A stretch of DNA of 64,000 nt from Pyrenula massariospora (GCA_021030905.1 JAGFMI010000001.1:372001-436000); one strand, 5' to 3'; positions 45,386-56,957 are shown, counted from the first letter of the stretch. The notes: generated by a model not told the origin, from the letters alone. Made by a program: numbers and translations.

Positions 45386-46270
45386 TCACTTCGACCCATC
45401 AATAACCCCCACCGTAACCCCCCTCCACCGCCCCTCCCCCCCCTCAAGCTCCCCCGCAATGAACTCCGCATTCTGCTCCAGCGTGGTCGCATACCTCGAC
45501 GAATTCATCGCGCACACAATCGTCCTCCCAATCAACGGAACATGCTTTACCCAAGAATCCTGCCACAACGGCGGTGTCGCGGCGTTCGCGATCAGCGGCG
45601 CATGAGGAGTTTGAGTCGGTACGGTGATGTCGGAGAACTCCGGGGTCATGGTCATGGGGCAGAGCATGGACCAGTCGAGGGCGTTGGGGGGGAGGGATTT
45701 GAGGAGCTGGAGGTTTTGGCGGTGTTCGAGGTAGATGGGGATGCTTTTGCGGGGGGTTAGTGTTTTGTGGAGGTGATGGGATCCTCCGAGTGAAGCCTTT
45801 TTCAAAAAAGATATGTGCAAACGATGTTTTATGAGGTGAGACTGCTGCGGTGACTGCACTTACTAGTTCGACAGCATCGACTCTGATCCCGGATAGTACA
45901 ACACTCCCAGACCAGCCAAGAACCAAGTCCTCAGCGGTTTATTCCTTTCCACTCCCGCTTCCCGTACACCGTCTAGGACTGCGCGAAAGATTGTCGGTAA
46001 TTCACTTCTCCCCCAAGGAGGCAATGCCGCTAGACCGGCGGTATTGACAACGGCATCACAGCCGGTGTCCAAGATGGCCCTCTTGATTGAGACTGGATCC
46101 GTGGCATTGCCCTCAACAACGGCGATCTGACGGTATACTGACGGTGGAAGAAGAGACTCGAGTTTGTTCGAGGAGCGGACGTATGCAACAACGCTGTGGC
46201 CATGGGTGAGGAGCGCTGCGACGAGGCGCGTACCCAGATTTCCTGTTGCTCCAATGAGAAGTACCTTCAT
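45386..46270 (-). CDS. NmrA-like/NAD(P)-binding Rossmann protein, 254 aa, two exons
   Basis: Exons 46270-45864 and 45743-45386. The start MKVLLIGATGNLGTRLVAAL has the GxxGxxG dinucleotide motif of atypical short-chain dehydrogenases of the NmrA type. It continues with HSVVAYVRSSNKL, VEGNATDP and AVVNTAGLAALPPWG. The second half has IPIYLEHRQNLQLLKS, LDWSMLCPMTM and a C-terminal strand pattern of the same fold. Such proteins bind NAD(P)H as oxidoreductases or redox sensors; the substrate is unknown. The intron (120 nt, GTAAGT donor, CACTAACC branch) must end at GCAAAAG to keep the frame (SNY joined to IPIYLE), another AAG acceptor. Confidence 0.82.
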
Positions 46271-46772
46271 CGTTGCTGTTTAGTTGCTGGTTGTGTAACC
46301 GAAGACGTGGGTTTTCCTGGTTCGAGAGTGAATGGTACATACCGGGGTATATCTATATGGCTTCGATGTCGCGCCAATTGCTACTACAGTTGGAAGTCGG
46401 GGGGCAGTTGTGCCGTTGCGCCGGTACACCGCGCCAATTACTCAGCTGGAGTCGAATTGGACCCTTGGGCTGCGCTAATTATTCAGCCGAACACGAGGTG
46501 CCTAAAAGAGTAATATCGTAAACTAATTTCGTCAGGGGCGTCGGTATCGGTAGCTCTAGCTGGGGGCGATTAACTGTCTAGCAGCTCCTGGCTCGTAGGT
46601 GATTCCGCCGGCGCCCGTCATGAAATTCGTGTATATCGCTCTTTTTGAGCACCGCGTGCCGGAATCGAGTTGCCCCTCGATCAGAAAGTTGTTATTCTTT
46701 CAGCCTACCTGTCGCTAATATCCTGATATCGTGAAGGTGTCGTCGGTTTCTGCTACTACTGGACCAGCCATT
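46271..46772. promoter_or_regulatory. Divergent promoter region
   Basis: Between the NmrA-like and hemerythrin-like start codons. GCGCCAATTACTACAG/GCGCCAATTACTCAG-like short repeats near 46370-46445 each contain CGCCAATT (CCAAT box). No gene is seen. Confidence 0.35.
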
Positions 46773-47641
46773 ATGTCTTCTCAATGGGCAGATCAGCCGT
46801 ATCCTCTTATTTCTACTGATCCGTTCTCAAAAGATGTACGTTTGCCATTCCTCTGATGGGGTCTTGCATCACTCAGTGTATCCTTGTAGTCCTCCCACGC
46901 TGCATATTATGTCGCAACGCAGATGGCGCTTGCTCATAATGGCATTCTCCGCGGCTTGAACTCGATCTACCTTCAAGCGGCGCACATACCGACCCAGGAC
47001 CTGGGTACGATTCGAGACTTCCTGACATATTGCCAGTGCTGGTCTGAATCCATGCACCATCATCACGATGCCGAAGAACAGAACTTCTTCCCGAGCATAG
47101 AGCAGATCACAGAAGTCCCAGGAATCATGGAACGCAATATAGAGCAACATCGAGCATTCACGCCGGGATTTGAAGCGTTTCAGGAGTATTCTCAGACGTG
47201 TCTTCCCAAAGACTATGACGGAGAGAAGATCAAGAGCCTCGTCGAAGGTTTCGCGGAGCCTCTTACTCGACATCTGCACGACGAGATTGAAACTCTACGA
47301 GCTCTCGACAAGTACGACAGCGGGCGTGTACGGCAAGCTTATAAGCGTCTCGAAAAATCCCTAATGGACACAGACAATGTGAGACGCATTTTGACGTAAA
47401 AGAGAGTTCATGAACTTGACTAACTCCGTTTTAGTATCGAATCGGCCCCCTCGTCTTTGGAACCGCAGACAGGAGCTTCGAAGGCGGCATGCATGACTTC
47501 CCGTCTGTACCATTCTTTGTGCCTTTCATCATTCAGCACTGGTTTGGTAGGCGACATCGTGGCGCATGGCGATTCAATCCATGCACTATGTGGAGGGATC
47601 GCAGAGAATTGGCCTTCCAAAGTGGAAGTATAATGTCTTGA
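46773..47641 (+). CDS. Hemerythrin-like domain protein, 252 aa, three exons
   Basis: Exons 46773-46835, 46890-47378 and 47435-47641; introns of 54 and 56 nt, the second with TTGACTAAC branch and TTTTAG. The start MSSQWADQPYPLISTDPFSK joins to SSHAAYYVATQMALAHNGIL. Iron-ligand-type residues appear in MHHHHDAEEQNFFPSIEQ, NIEQHRAFTPGFEAF and LTRHLHDEIETL, the H/E pattern of the four-helix hemerythrin fold. The C-terminal PSVPFFVPFIIQHWFGRRHR is typical of the fungal homologs. It probably binds a di-iron or haem-free oxygen/iron centre; the cellular role is unknown. Confidence 0.85.
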
Positions 47642-48463
47642 GTTGCACTCCATACATGTGTCGGTTCTTCAAGTAGCAATCAAATAGCGAAGCTAAGCGA
47701 TTGCCACACCTGCCAGCCTTAGGATGGGCACGTCACTTTTCCAGCCGGCAGGGTCCTCTCAATGGCTTGCCGTCAATTCGTAGTGGAGGGGATCAGTGAA
47801 TCCTTCGTCGGTAGCATTGCTTTAATGGCGCGGGATGTTCCCGCCAGAACCGGACAGGAATTGCTCTTGGCGCTTGCCCCGACCTCTCCCCTGCCCTCCA
47901 ACGCGTAAATCTGAACGTAGCCTAAGACGTAATCCAAAGAATACACTTTCTAGGTACGTCTTGCGCTGGCAAGTTACGTACACCGTACCCACCAGTTCGT
48001 TGTCATCACAACCCCTATATCTCGTTTACCCCTATCCAGCCTATAACCCCCATCCTTAGAAAGAGATACATCTCTCATACGCCCCATACATGGCTTACCT
48101 ATATGTACTTTACTTTCCACTTAAAGACATGTGTACAAAAATCAACAAAAAAATCTTCAAAAATTCTGGATCTGAATCTGAATCTCCCAAGAAAAGCTAC
48201 CAACCGAACCTGCGTAGTCTCGAACATTTTTCAGGTCGCTTCTCCGTCCCAGTTTCGGTGTCGGGATTCAAACGACCCACCCACCCATTCCTCCTCGATC
48301 CCATATATTTTAGACCTCTTGTTACCCAATTTAAGTAGGCAGGTAGGCAGGTAGGCATGTATAATAGTACAAGAGCAGAGGCAGTGCAGCGCACTGGGGA
48401 AGGACCCATTCCCCTAAACGCGTTCCTTCCTTTTTATCCATAGTAAACCCGTATCCACTCAAC
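47642..48463. other. Convergent 3' flanks with a short tandem repeat
   Basis: No gene seen. Contains the GTAGGCAG microsatellite listed separately. Confidence 0.4.
48335..48358. repeat. Microsatellite, three copies of GTAGGCAG
   Basis: Three head-to-tail 8-base units (the last ends in T), in the 3' flank of the ARID gene. Confidence 0.6.
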
Positions 48464-51376
48464 TCACTCATCCAAATCAGCATAGACGCACAACTCCCTC
48501 AACGCGCGCGCATCGAACCCACTCATCATCATCGCGCCTAAAACCTGCTCTCGGGGGAGCACCACCTTCCCGGGCACCCGCCCGTCCCCAACCTCACTCC
48601 CCTTGCACCTTTCCGCCAATTTCCTCATGACCTCCAGTCCGCGGTGCGTGATGGCGAGGAAATCTGTGTAATCCTCTCTCGAGCTCCGTTCCCTTCCATG
48701 CGGGCCCTGAGGCGCGATTTTGGCTGCTTCAGAAAGGAGGTGCGAGACGACCTGGCGGATGGACAGGGCAACGCCGTCTGCAGAGAGTAGCCATGAGCGG
48801 GCGAGGCCGTGATCGGCGGCGGGGATGAGGCCGGTTAGGATTTCGGCGGCGAGCATGCCTTGGAGTAAGGTCGGGCGGCGGGCTTTGACAACGGCGGTGA
48901 TGGTGCGGCCAGCGGTGGTGACTTCGGGGACAGGGGCGATGGCGAGGCCGAAGGTGCGGGTTAGAAGTTCGAAGGGTGGGGTACTGGAGGTGTCGGATGT
49001 GAAGAGGGATTTAAAGTACGTTCTGTTTGGTTCGTCGCGGGCGAGGAGTTTAGCGAGGGAGTCGACGGCTGATGGCAGGTATTTGTGGATGTTCGGGTTG
49101 TAGGGGGCGAAGGTGACCGGTCTCTCTAGCCCACGGGCAGCCGGGGGTGGGCCAGGGGAAAAGGCGAGGAGGAAGTGGAGAACGCAGAGGGCGTCTTCTT
49201 TAGATGGAAGATGGAGAGATTGGGAGAGATTGCTGAGGAAGGAGACGACGTCTTTCATAAAGTCGAGGGTGTTGGCGTTACTGCGGAGGAGCATATTGCG
49301 AGTTCCAAGGTAGCGTATGACGGTTGTCATAAGGCTGATGACTTCCGGTGTTCCTAGAACATTGAAGTTGGTTTCGTAAAAGGAAAAGTTTCGGAGTATA
49401 GTTGTGACACAGATCAGTTTGTCAACCGCACGATCCAGATTGTAGTCTATGCTTCCAACCTCTGGGACATCTTGCAATCGCCTCGCATCCAGCGTACAGC
49501 CGCGAACCACATCTTCGTAGGAAGAGATTAGCATTTCGTCAGACACCTCCGCAGCTGCCTCAGTGAGCTCATCAACTTGATCTTGACCGCAATCGACCAG
49601 AGCGTCCACCAAGTCTTCACACTGCTCGAGTACTAGTTGCACATTTGGTTCAACGGACAGTAGAGCCAGAGTGTCTAAGGCTACCCGGACTTCTGCATGT
49701 ATGCCAGACTTCAAGCTCATAGTCAACGCATGCACGTCAATGACACCTAACTCCCGGAACGAGGGCATGATAGGTTTCAAGTCCAGAATGTGGCTAGAAA
49801 TGTTGACGACTTCTTCAACGTTGATCGGGCCATGGTAGTGACTTTCCGGAAGAACTTCTGGTTTAAAAGGATCCTCAATCGGCTCACGTCGTGGTTTACG
49901 TAAATTTTCTTCGCTCTCAAATTGAGACTTTCCGTGATCAGATCCTATTTGTTTGGCTGGTGAAGGCACTGGACCGGGACCGGTAATTCCATTTGGCTGG
50001 GACCCGTCGACTGATCTCGACAAACTCGATCGATGTGGACTTTGGTTTATTGAGGGATCTTTCGCCTGTGCGGGTGTCATAAACCCATTTGACTGATCGG
50101 TCTGCGGTTTGGCGGACTCTGGTCTTTGCGGTTGGCTGTGCTGAAGGTGTGGTTGTCCTCTGGGGGACATCTGGTTCTGATTCTGAGGGTGATCGTCTGG
50201 TCTTGGGGGCATTCCGCGATTCTGCGCTTTTTGTATAACCATCATCTCGTAGGCCGCGATGTTCCTCCTCCAATACTGTTCGATCTCCTGACCGGCCTGC
50301 TGTACCAATTGTGGTGGATATTGCAGCATCTGAGCGACGAGGTGCCATCTGCCAACCATCTTCGCAGAGCCTCCGTACCTGATCACGTAATTCCATAGCA
50401 AAAAACTCGATATCTGTCTGCCTTGGATTACAGGGTTCCACTCAAGCTGGCCGCCTCTTTGAGCTGCATACTGCTGCAACTGTTTCATCATCGCCATTTC
50501 CTGCTGCTGCTTGGCATGCATAGCTGCTGGGTTTGCCATAGATTGTGCTCCGGGCATGCCAGGACCTGGCGGCCGAACTTGTCCACCTTGCACCTGTATT
50601 TGCCGCGCCTGGTGCTGTAGTTGCATTTGATAGACTTGATTTTGCTGTGGTGTCATACCACGGGAGGCCATTTGTTGCGACATGTGATTGAAACTCGCAG
50701 CAGACGGCATTTGCACACCATGTCCGGCCATTGCCTGTGGATTTTGAAATTGCGGTTGGCCAAAGCCTTGACCGGGAAATTGGCCGCCGGCCATATAGCC
50801 AGGTATCCCATCGTGTGGAGTGCTCGTTCTGCTGGGATGATCTGTATGGGCAGGCGACATCTGAGGACCACCGTGAGGTGAGAAAGGACTCGGGGAGGCA
50901 GTCTGTACACGCTGTATGTTATTTGCGGGGTTGAATTGTTGATTCTGGGGTACAGGCGATCCAGAGGCATTCGAAGGAGGGCCTTGGAGGTGCTGATATG
51001 GTGTCGGGGGTTGAGTAAAATGTGGTGTTCCGTTGGGCGCGTTCGGATAATTAGGGAAAGGATTTTGCGCCGGCGTCTGTGATCGTGAGTTCGGCAGGCC
51101 ACCAGGAGCCTGTCGCGGAGAGGTTCCCATACTATCTTCTCTTTCTCGTGGGCGCTTTGAGGGAACTACCGACCCAACTTGGTACATCGGGTTGTGGAAG
51201 CTGGGAGAAGCATTGCGCGCTCCACCGTTGAGAAAGCGCTGGGGATTTTGAAACTGAGTCGGGTCCATGGGGTTGGAAGGTGGGAGAAATGCCATTGCAG
51301 AATCGCCTGAAGGATTAAAGCCGCCGGCATTGTAGCCGTTGAGAAGATTTGCGTTGTCGGCGGGCCAAGTGTTCAT
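48464..51376 (-). CDS. swi1: SWI/SNF complex ARID subunit (Swi1/Sol1 type), 970 aa
   Basis: Intronless frame from ATG 51376 (MNTWPADNANLLNGYNAGGF). The first 300 residues are Pro/Gln/Asn-rich low complexity, typical of this subunit (QQNQVYQMQLQHQARQIQVQ). The ARID/BRIGHT domain at about 310-385 reads LEWNPVIQGRQISSFLLWNY, VGRWHLVAQML and EIEQYWRRNI. After a Ser/Pro linker, a helical C-terminal region from about 520 (RREPIEDPFKPEVLPESHYH, ILDLKPIMPSFRELGVID, LRNFSFYETNFNVLG) matches the conserved C-terminal part of fungal Swi1. It acts in nuclear chromatin remodelling, and the Q/N-rich part is the type known to be aggregation-prone in yeast. Length agrees with the family. Confidence 0.88.
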   Translation of the reverse strand: MNTWPADNANLLNGYNAGGFNPSGDSAMAFLPPSNPMDPTQFQNPQRFLNGGARNASPSFHNPMYQVGSVVPSKRPREREDSMGTSPRQAPGGLPNSRSQTPAQNPFPNYPNAPNGTPHFTQPPTPYQHLQGPPSNASGSPVPQNQQFNPANNIQRVQTASPSPFSPHGGPQMSPAHTDHPSRTSTPHDGIPGYMAGGQFPGQGFGQPQFQNPQAMAGHGVQMPSAASFNHMSQQMASRGMTPQQNQVYQMQLQHQARQIQVQGGQVRPPGPGMPGAQSMANPAAMHAKQQQEMAMMKQLQQYAAQRGGQLEWNPVIQGRQISSFLLWNYVIRYGGSAKMVGRWHLVAQMLQYPPQLVQQAGQEIEQYWRRNIAAYEMMVIQKAQNRGMPPRPDDHPQNQNQMSPRGQPHLQHSQPQRPESAKPQTDQSNGFMTPAQAKDPSINQSPHRSSLSRSVDGSQPNGITGPGPVPSPAKQIGSDHGKSQFESEENLRKPRREPIEDPFKPEVLPESHYHGPINVEEVVNISSHILDLKPIMPSFRELGVIDVHALTMSLKSGIHAEVRVALDTLALLSVEPNVQLVLEQCEDLVDALVDCGQDQVDELTEAAAEVSDEMLISSYEDVVRGCTLDARRLQDVPEVGSIDYNLDRAVDKLICVTTILRNFSFYETNFNVLGTPEVISLMTTVIRYLGTRNMLLRSNANTLDFMKDVVSFLSNLSQSLHLPSKEDALCVLHFLLAFSPGPPPAARGLERPVTFAPYNPNIHKYLPSAVDSLAKLLARDEPNRTYFKSLFTSDTSSTPPFELLTRTFGLAIAPVPEVTTAGRTITAVVKARRPTLLQGMLAAEILTGLIPAADHGLARSWLLSADGVALSIRQVVSHLLSEAAKIAPQGPHGRERSSREDYTDFLAITHRGLEVMRKLAERCKGSEVGDGRVPGKVVLPREQVLGAMMMSGFDARALRELCVYADLDE

Positions 51377-53445
51377 CGCTGTGACCAGTTGGGGTCACCC
51401 ATCTGTCGAGAGAACAAGGTCAGCATCAAGGTCATTGCGAGCAACATCCCATCTAAGGGGTCACTCTTGAGGCCCTAGCCCTCGTCGATGATAGCTTCGA
51501 GATAGATGTCGACTTTAACGCGTGTAAATTGATGGCGATTGTCCGGCCTTGCAGTGAGCAAGCATGCGACGCGTCAACGCCGGGTAGGACTGGGCGCGAT
51601 GGGAAGGCAAAGTGACGCGAGCATAGGGCCAGGCATGGAAGTCACAGGAGAACAATTGTGGAAGAATGCCTCTTACCTGAATGCAAGGTTTGTATCGGAA
51701 TTCGTCAGAGCGTTGCGAATCGGAGAGGGTGCGTGAGGCTGGTTTCCGAAAATAGGCGCCGCAGGCGGGCGGCTGGCACCTGGACAAAGAGCGACCGAGA
51801 GTCAAAAGTCGCGACGCTCTCCTGCGACGAATCAGTTTGTCGCCAGCGAATGCCCAAAGCTTAATCAGCCTCTGTTAACGAGCGTGTATCTGGAATCTAG
51901 CAGCAAATGATTGATCGCCGCTAGTGTCGCTCGATCTTTGCGGGTTGGGAATTTGGGGGGTGGATTGGAGGGGGGGAGATGACCAGCTGTCTCTGAATTT
52001 TGCGCAACAGCTGGGCAGCAGTGCCGAGAGGACAGCCAGCACTTTGGTGCAGCACAGCCTACTGGGGTGGGTAAGGGGGCGAGCGAGAGGGGATGATGAT
52101 GGGGGAGGGGGGGATGATCAGGTACGTACCTTATTGCGCTCAGCTAAAAAGAGCCCTTGGCTGGCAGAGCTTTGAGAGTCGAGATTAGGTAGACGGAGAG
52201 GAGACTACTGCTCTGCTCCGGAACAATGGGGCAACACCGCAGGTTTCTGGTCTGGGTGCAGGAGGCGGGGTGAGCAGGATGGGAGGTCGAGTTTCACTGG
52301 CGGCCGGAAAAGGCGAGGGAAAACTGCGAGAAAAGGGCGGTTAGGCGCTAGTCCGATGGAGCCGGCCAATCAGCGGCGTGATGCGGTGCCAAGTGGGGCG
52401 GAAGGCCGAGGGGCAACTCAGATCACTGCACCAGCTCCCGAGTTTCGCAGGAACGCCCTCAGCAATGCTTCTTTGCTTCTGGAGGCCGCCAGGTCGCTGG
52501 GGCAAGGTGGTCACGGTGGCCGCCTGCTGCCCTTCTCCTCCGGCGAAAAGACGGCCATGGTGACGGCTTTTCCGCCAGGTGGGCTGGCCGAAATGGGTGG
52601 TGACGCAGGTCCTGGGCCCGTCCCCGCGAAAAGAACAGGTGTTGCTGTCATCCTGGAACGAGGGACAACGCAACAGCTCGCTCTCTCCAAAGTGTGGGGG
52701 CAGGCCGAGTTCAATGAGTGAAAGTAGATCCAGAGAGCATTTGTACGCTGGGAAGAGGAGGGCGGATGAGACGCTCGCAAACCGTGTGTGGGATAGATTT
52801 GCCCACAGAAAGGACAATTTGGGAAGGATGTCGGTGTCAGAAATAGAACACAGACGACGCAGCAATGCGATTGATAGAGAGATCACCGGGGAGAAATCAC
52901 GGGCAGAGATGGAATCAGATAGAAATGGACGGAGAAGCACAGATAAGGCCGTCGCCGGAGGAGGGAATCTACGGTGGCTTTAAATCATATATATGTCTCT
53001 TCAAACCCGGTCAGGCATCGCGGCAGCGGGTCACAAGCATCGATACACATCGAACCCTCTTCCACACCCTGGTACGGCTGGAATCCGTGCCAAATCAAAT
53101 CTGACACGCCTCTCTGCTCGACTGTGTCCGGGTCCTGCTCGGTACAACCGTGACAAAGAGGCATAATTCGAGGGTCCGTGGAGCTCGGGGGCCAATGAGA
53201 TGAACCTTCCTTTGTTCCTGCCTAGCTCCCCACGCGGCCGGATCGACAAGAATGACATGGCAATTCACGCCGCCACGCATGCACTTATCCTCTGAGGATC
53301 CACGGCCGGTGAAATTAGAGCGTCCCTCTCGCCGGCAGAATGCCAGTGTGAAGATGTGTCGGGAGCGTGTGGCACGAAAAGGCACGATCTGAGCAAGGCT
53401 CTGGGTGGCGCGAGCCGGCGATGATCATATTGAGAAGTTACTATT
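51377..53445. promoter_or_regulatory. Long GC-rich upstream region of the ARID gene
   Basis: 2.07 kb with no supported gene. Open frames at 52341-52940 and 52356-52721 are long only because the DNA is GC-rich; they show no family character. Probably promoter plus a long leader, possibly with leader introns. Confidence 0.45.
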
Positions 53446-54042
53446 TTAGGCGTCCTTCAAAGCCTTCTTGTGTAGGTACATCTCCCGCCACTCGTCTTCC
53501 AGCATCGACATCTCAATCAGGTCATGCCACTGTCCATTGAACCACAAGAGCTCTCGCTTCCTCGCTTCCAACTGGAATCCCATGCGCTGGTAAAGCCGCC
53601 CCGCCCCCTCGTTGTAAGAGAAATGCCCGATAGCCACCCGGTGAAAGCCTGCCATTTGAAATGCCCAATTGAGAGCCCACTCGATTGCCTCGCGCCCGTA
53701 TCCTTTCCGCTGATAAGCAGGGAGGAGAAAGAGGCCTATGCCCCCGTTGCGATGGTGCTCCATCAGAGGCTGTGGTTTATTAATTGAAATCTGCCCGATA
53801 GGAGTAGGTTCTGCCGAGGAGGACGGCGCAGGGAGGCAGATGATAACTCCCAAAATGCATTTGTCTATCAAGAAGTCGCGGAAGCCCTCGCCGGACTTTT
53901 TGCCCGGCGGTTGGTGGAGGAACGGGCTTGCGTTGACGGTTCCGATTTCATCTTGGTTCAAAGTCTCGAAAAATTTCCAGTCGTCAGGGTTGACGCTGCG
54001 ATAAACGAGACGCTCGGAGCGAAAACCTTGAAAAGAGTCCAT
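53446..54042 (-). CDS. GNAT-family N-acetyltransferase, 198 aa
   Basis: Single exon from ATG 54042 (MDSFQGFRSERLVYRSVNPD). The fold elements are in order: SERLVYRSVNPDDWKFFETL, PIGQISINKP, GGIGLFLLPAYQRKGYGREA (acetyl-CoA motif A, Q/R-x-x-G-x-G/A) and GRLYQRMGFQLEARKRELLW with WHDLIEMSML. This is the RimJ/RimL-like branch of the GNAT family. The acceptor substrate cannot be told. It is divergent from rpt3 across 502 bases. Confidence 0.87.
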   Translation of the reverse strand: MDSFQGFRSERLVYRSVNPDDWKFFETLNQDEIGTVNASPFLHQPPGKKSGEGFRDFLIDKCILGVIICLPAPSSSAEPTPIGQISINKPQPLMEHHRNGGIGLFLLPAYQRKGYGREAIEWALNWAFQMAGFHRVAIGHFSYNEGAGRLYQRMGFQLEARKRELLWFNGQWHDLIEMSMLEDEWREMYLHKKALKDA

Positions 54043-54544
54043 GTTCGGTGGAGTTGGTAGAGACGGGAGAACTTGGAGTCATCTGTTTCTGCCTACCGGA
54101 GCGATCTTTATACTTATCAGAGACCGGCTACTGCATCTAATTACTTGCCGTTTGACGGCAGAGTGTTTTTGCCATCTCTTACCTCAAACTGAAAAGCATC
54201 AAAGTGAGTCACGAATTGCGGCACTCCTCGTCAGCTCTAACGCAAGTGTGCGAGCGCAAGCCGCGGTGAGGATGAGGGTCCGAAGAGAAGCTTGACGCGA
54301 GATCTGCATGAGCTTCCCCAGCCCGCCGGCCGCTGCAATAATTCCCACCGCTAAGCCCAAAGTGGATTAGTGCTACATTCAGGTATCTCGCCGGTAGAAC
54401 AAGGTCCCCAAAGGTTAGTTTGGCCTGTCCATTGTACGAAAGTCAAGGGACAAGTGCACGTCTTTGCATTCCATAATCATCTCACCAACGCTCTAATACG
54501 CACATTCATCTCTCCCTCCCGAAAATCAACTCTTCCTCCTCAAG
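54043..54544. promoter_or_regulatory. Divergent promoter of the GNAT gene and rpt3
   Basis: 502 bases between opposite start codons. I looked for the yeast Rpn4 site GGTGGCAAA and did not see it. No gene here. Confidence 0.4.
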
Positions 54545-56010
54545 ATGAGCACGGCTATGGTCGAGAATCCTGCAAACACAGTGCCACCTCATCAGAAGGC
54601 GCCTCCCGCAGATTCAATACCAAACATCGACTCACTGGAGGGCTCTGGTAATGATGGAGGAGATGAATACTCGGCATTGAAGCGATATCAACGGCATTTG
54701 GAGTCGGTCACTGCGCTCATGTTTGTGGACAAGTCTGACGAGTCTAGATATCTCAATTTACAGGAAGAATACATCAAAGATGAGCAGCGGTACGGTAAAG
54801 TTTCCACTTCAATTCTATCAAATGCTAATCATGAGTCAACAGAAGCCTCAAGCGCGAGCTGGTCAGGGCGCAGGAGGAGATCAAGCGAATACAAAGCGTA
54901 CCCTTAGTAATAGGGCAATTCATGGAAGCAATCGATCAAAAGTATGTCAACCTCTGCGCACACTTACAACCAGCTCTGACAAGATCATAGCACCGGCATC
55001 GTGCAATCATCTACAGGCTCGAATTATGTTGTTCGCATCCTTTCCACCCTGGACCGCGAAAAGCTCAAGCCATCCTCCTCTGTAGCCCTCCATCGCCACT
55101 CCAACTCCCTCGTTGACATTCTCCCTCCTGAAGCCGACTCGTCCATTGCTATGCTTGGTGCACATGAGAAGCCGGATGTCACATATGCAGACGTTGGTGG
55201 ACTTGACATGCAGAAACAAGAAATTAGGGAGGCGGTGGAACTACCGCTGACGCATTTTGACCTGTACAAGCAGATCGGTATGAAGTCGTTTTCACAACTT
55301 CTAGAATGGTATACTCATTCAGTATAGGTATCGATCCACCACGCGGTGTCTTACTCTACGGCCCACCTGGTACTGGAAAGACCATGTTAGTAAAGGCAGT
55401 GGCAAACAGCACCACGGCCAACTTCATCAGGGTGGTAGGATCCGAGTTCGTGCAAAAATATCTAGGAGAAGGTCCCCGAATGGTTCGAGACGTCTTCCGA
55501 ATGGCTCGCGAAAACTCACCTGCAATAATATTCATCGACGAAATCGACGCCATTGCTACCAAGCGATTCGATGCACAGACAGGAGCAGACCGAGAAGTCC
55601 AGCGTATCTTGCTCGAGCTTCTAAATCAAATGGACGGTTTCGACCAGACCAGTAATGTCAAAGTCATCATGGCTACCAACCGTGCTGATACCTTGGACCC
55701 TGCACTGCTTCGACCAGGCCGACTGGACCGGAAGATCGAGTTTCCATCGCTTAGAGACAGAAGAGAAAGACGTTTGATCTTTTCAACCATTGCAGGAAAG
55801 ATGTCATTGGCTCCAGAAGTAGACTTGGACTCTCTTATTGTCCGCAATGACCCCTTATCTGGGGCTGTAATTGCTGCCATCATGCAGGAAGCGGGTCTAA
55901 GGGCTGTCCGCAAAAATCGATATAACATTATCCAGTCAGACCTCGAGGATGCCTATTCGAGTCAGGTGCGGGCTTCGAGTGAAACAACGCAGTTCGAGTT
56001 CTACAAATAG
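54545..56010 (+). CDS. rpt3: 26S proteasome regulatory ATPase Rpt3, 437 aa, four exons
   Basis: Exons 54545-54789, 54843-54941, 54991-55277 and 55328-56010; introns are 49-53 nt with GT-AG ends. The N-terminal coiled coil ([20 protein letters not shown]) and OB-fold region ([33 protein letters not shown]) precede the AAA module. That module has [20 protein letters not shown], Walker [10 protein letters not shown] (about 222), [20 protein letters not shown], Walker [11 protein letters not shown] and [20 protein letters not shown]. Strong identity to fungal Rpt3 throughout. It is one of the six unfoldase subunits of the proteasome base. Confidence 0.96.
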
Positions 56011-56957
56011 CATGTTCATTAGCTTGGGCGTTTCGCTGTGATTCAAATGCGGGTTGGTGGCATCTGAATAGCCTTATAACATAGAGACACCGTTTAATAG
56101 AAAATATGAAGATTCTACTTGGTAGAGTTTAAGATCGCTTCCGCCTTTTCTAGATCATTCGTAGAATTGACCTCCATTGTGCTCCATGGCCACTGCGTAC
56201 CTTGCGTATAGGTTATGTTGAATACACAAATTTATCACCTCCCTCGATTAATTTATTTTATAAATTTTCGCGGATAAGTCTTGGTGACCCAGCCTGATAA
56301 ATAGGTGAAGAGCCTGCATCAGACTAGACAACAAACGAGAGCAATCATCATCATCAAATGCGACAGGAGACGCAATTTTCTTTGCAGCCATCAGTGTATC
56401 ACTTCTCAACACGCCCGGGCAGGCGACACGACGTAGCAATGATCAATCTAAGAATAATGGGGAGCTCCGGCTATCCTAGGATACTGCGATGCCTCGTAGG
56501 GGCCGTTCTTGAATCGACGGTTTATGGTTTTCTGTGGCGCAGTCATTACGGACCCTACACCACGAGGCTGAACCTGGGGAGAACGGTACTCGGTTTCTGT
56601 TTCGGATATCCATATATACAATTGCCTCCATTCTCAAGCGTCAAAAGGAGGCTTTCATCTGAACTAGATTTTAGATGCTCCAGAATGCTTAGGCTTTCCA
56701 CTATCTAGTGTTTGACTATGTCCAGCTCGACGCCGTGACTGTGGCTCCATGGCCACCTTTGTAGGCTTGGATGAATCCTTCGATGTTACCAGACGAGCAT
56801 GTGTAGAAAGTGATAAGCATATAAAGGACAGAGTTTTCCATCATTCCCTCACACTCCATATCATCCAAATCAAATCCAGGCAGCCAAACGCCGATCGTTT
56901 TCCTTGTTCTGAGTTTAGCAGCCTGTCTATCGAGGAGCCAGAAAACTTCATCTCGTT
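56011..56957. other. Intergenic region
   Basis: 3' flank of rpt3 and upstream of the secreted-protein gene. Two opposite frames near 56248-56439 (minus, no ATG, LMAAKKIASPVAFDDDD) and 56358-56708 (plus, ATG) overlap and cannot both be real. I cannot support either. Confidence 0.35.

Noticed and set aside
49938-50441. 167-aa minus-strand frame within the ARID gene
   Set aside because: It overlaps the intact 970-aa frame on the same strand in another phase; a shadow of Gln/Pro-rich coding sequence.
52341-52940. 199-codon minus-strand frame upstream of the ARID gene
   Set aside because: It starts with TTG, overlaps other long frames on both strands and has no motif; long frames are expected in this GC-rich DNA.
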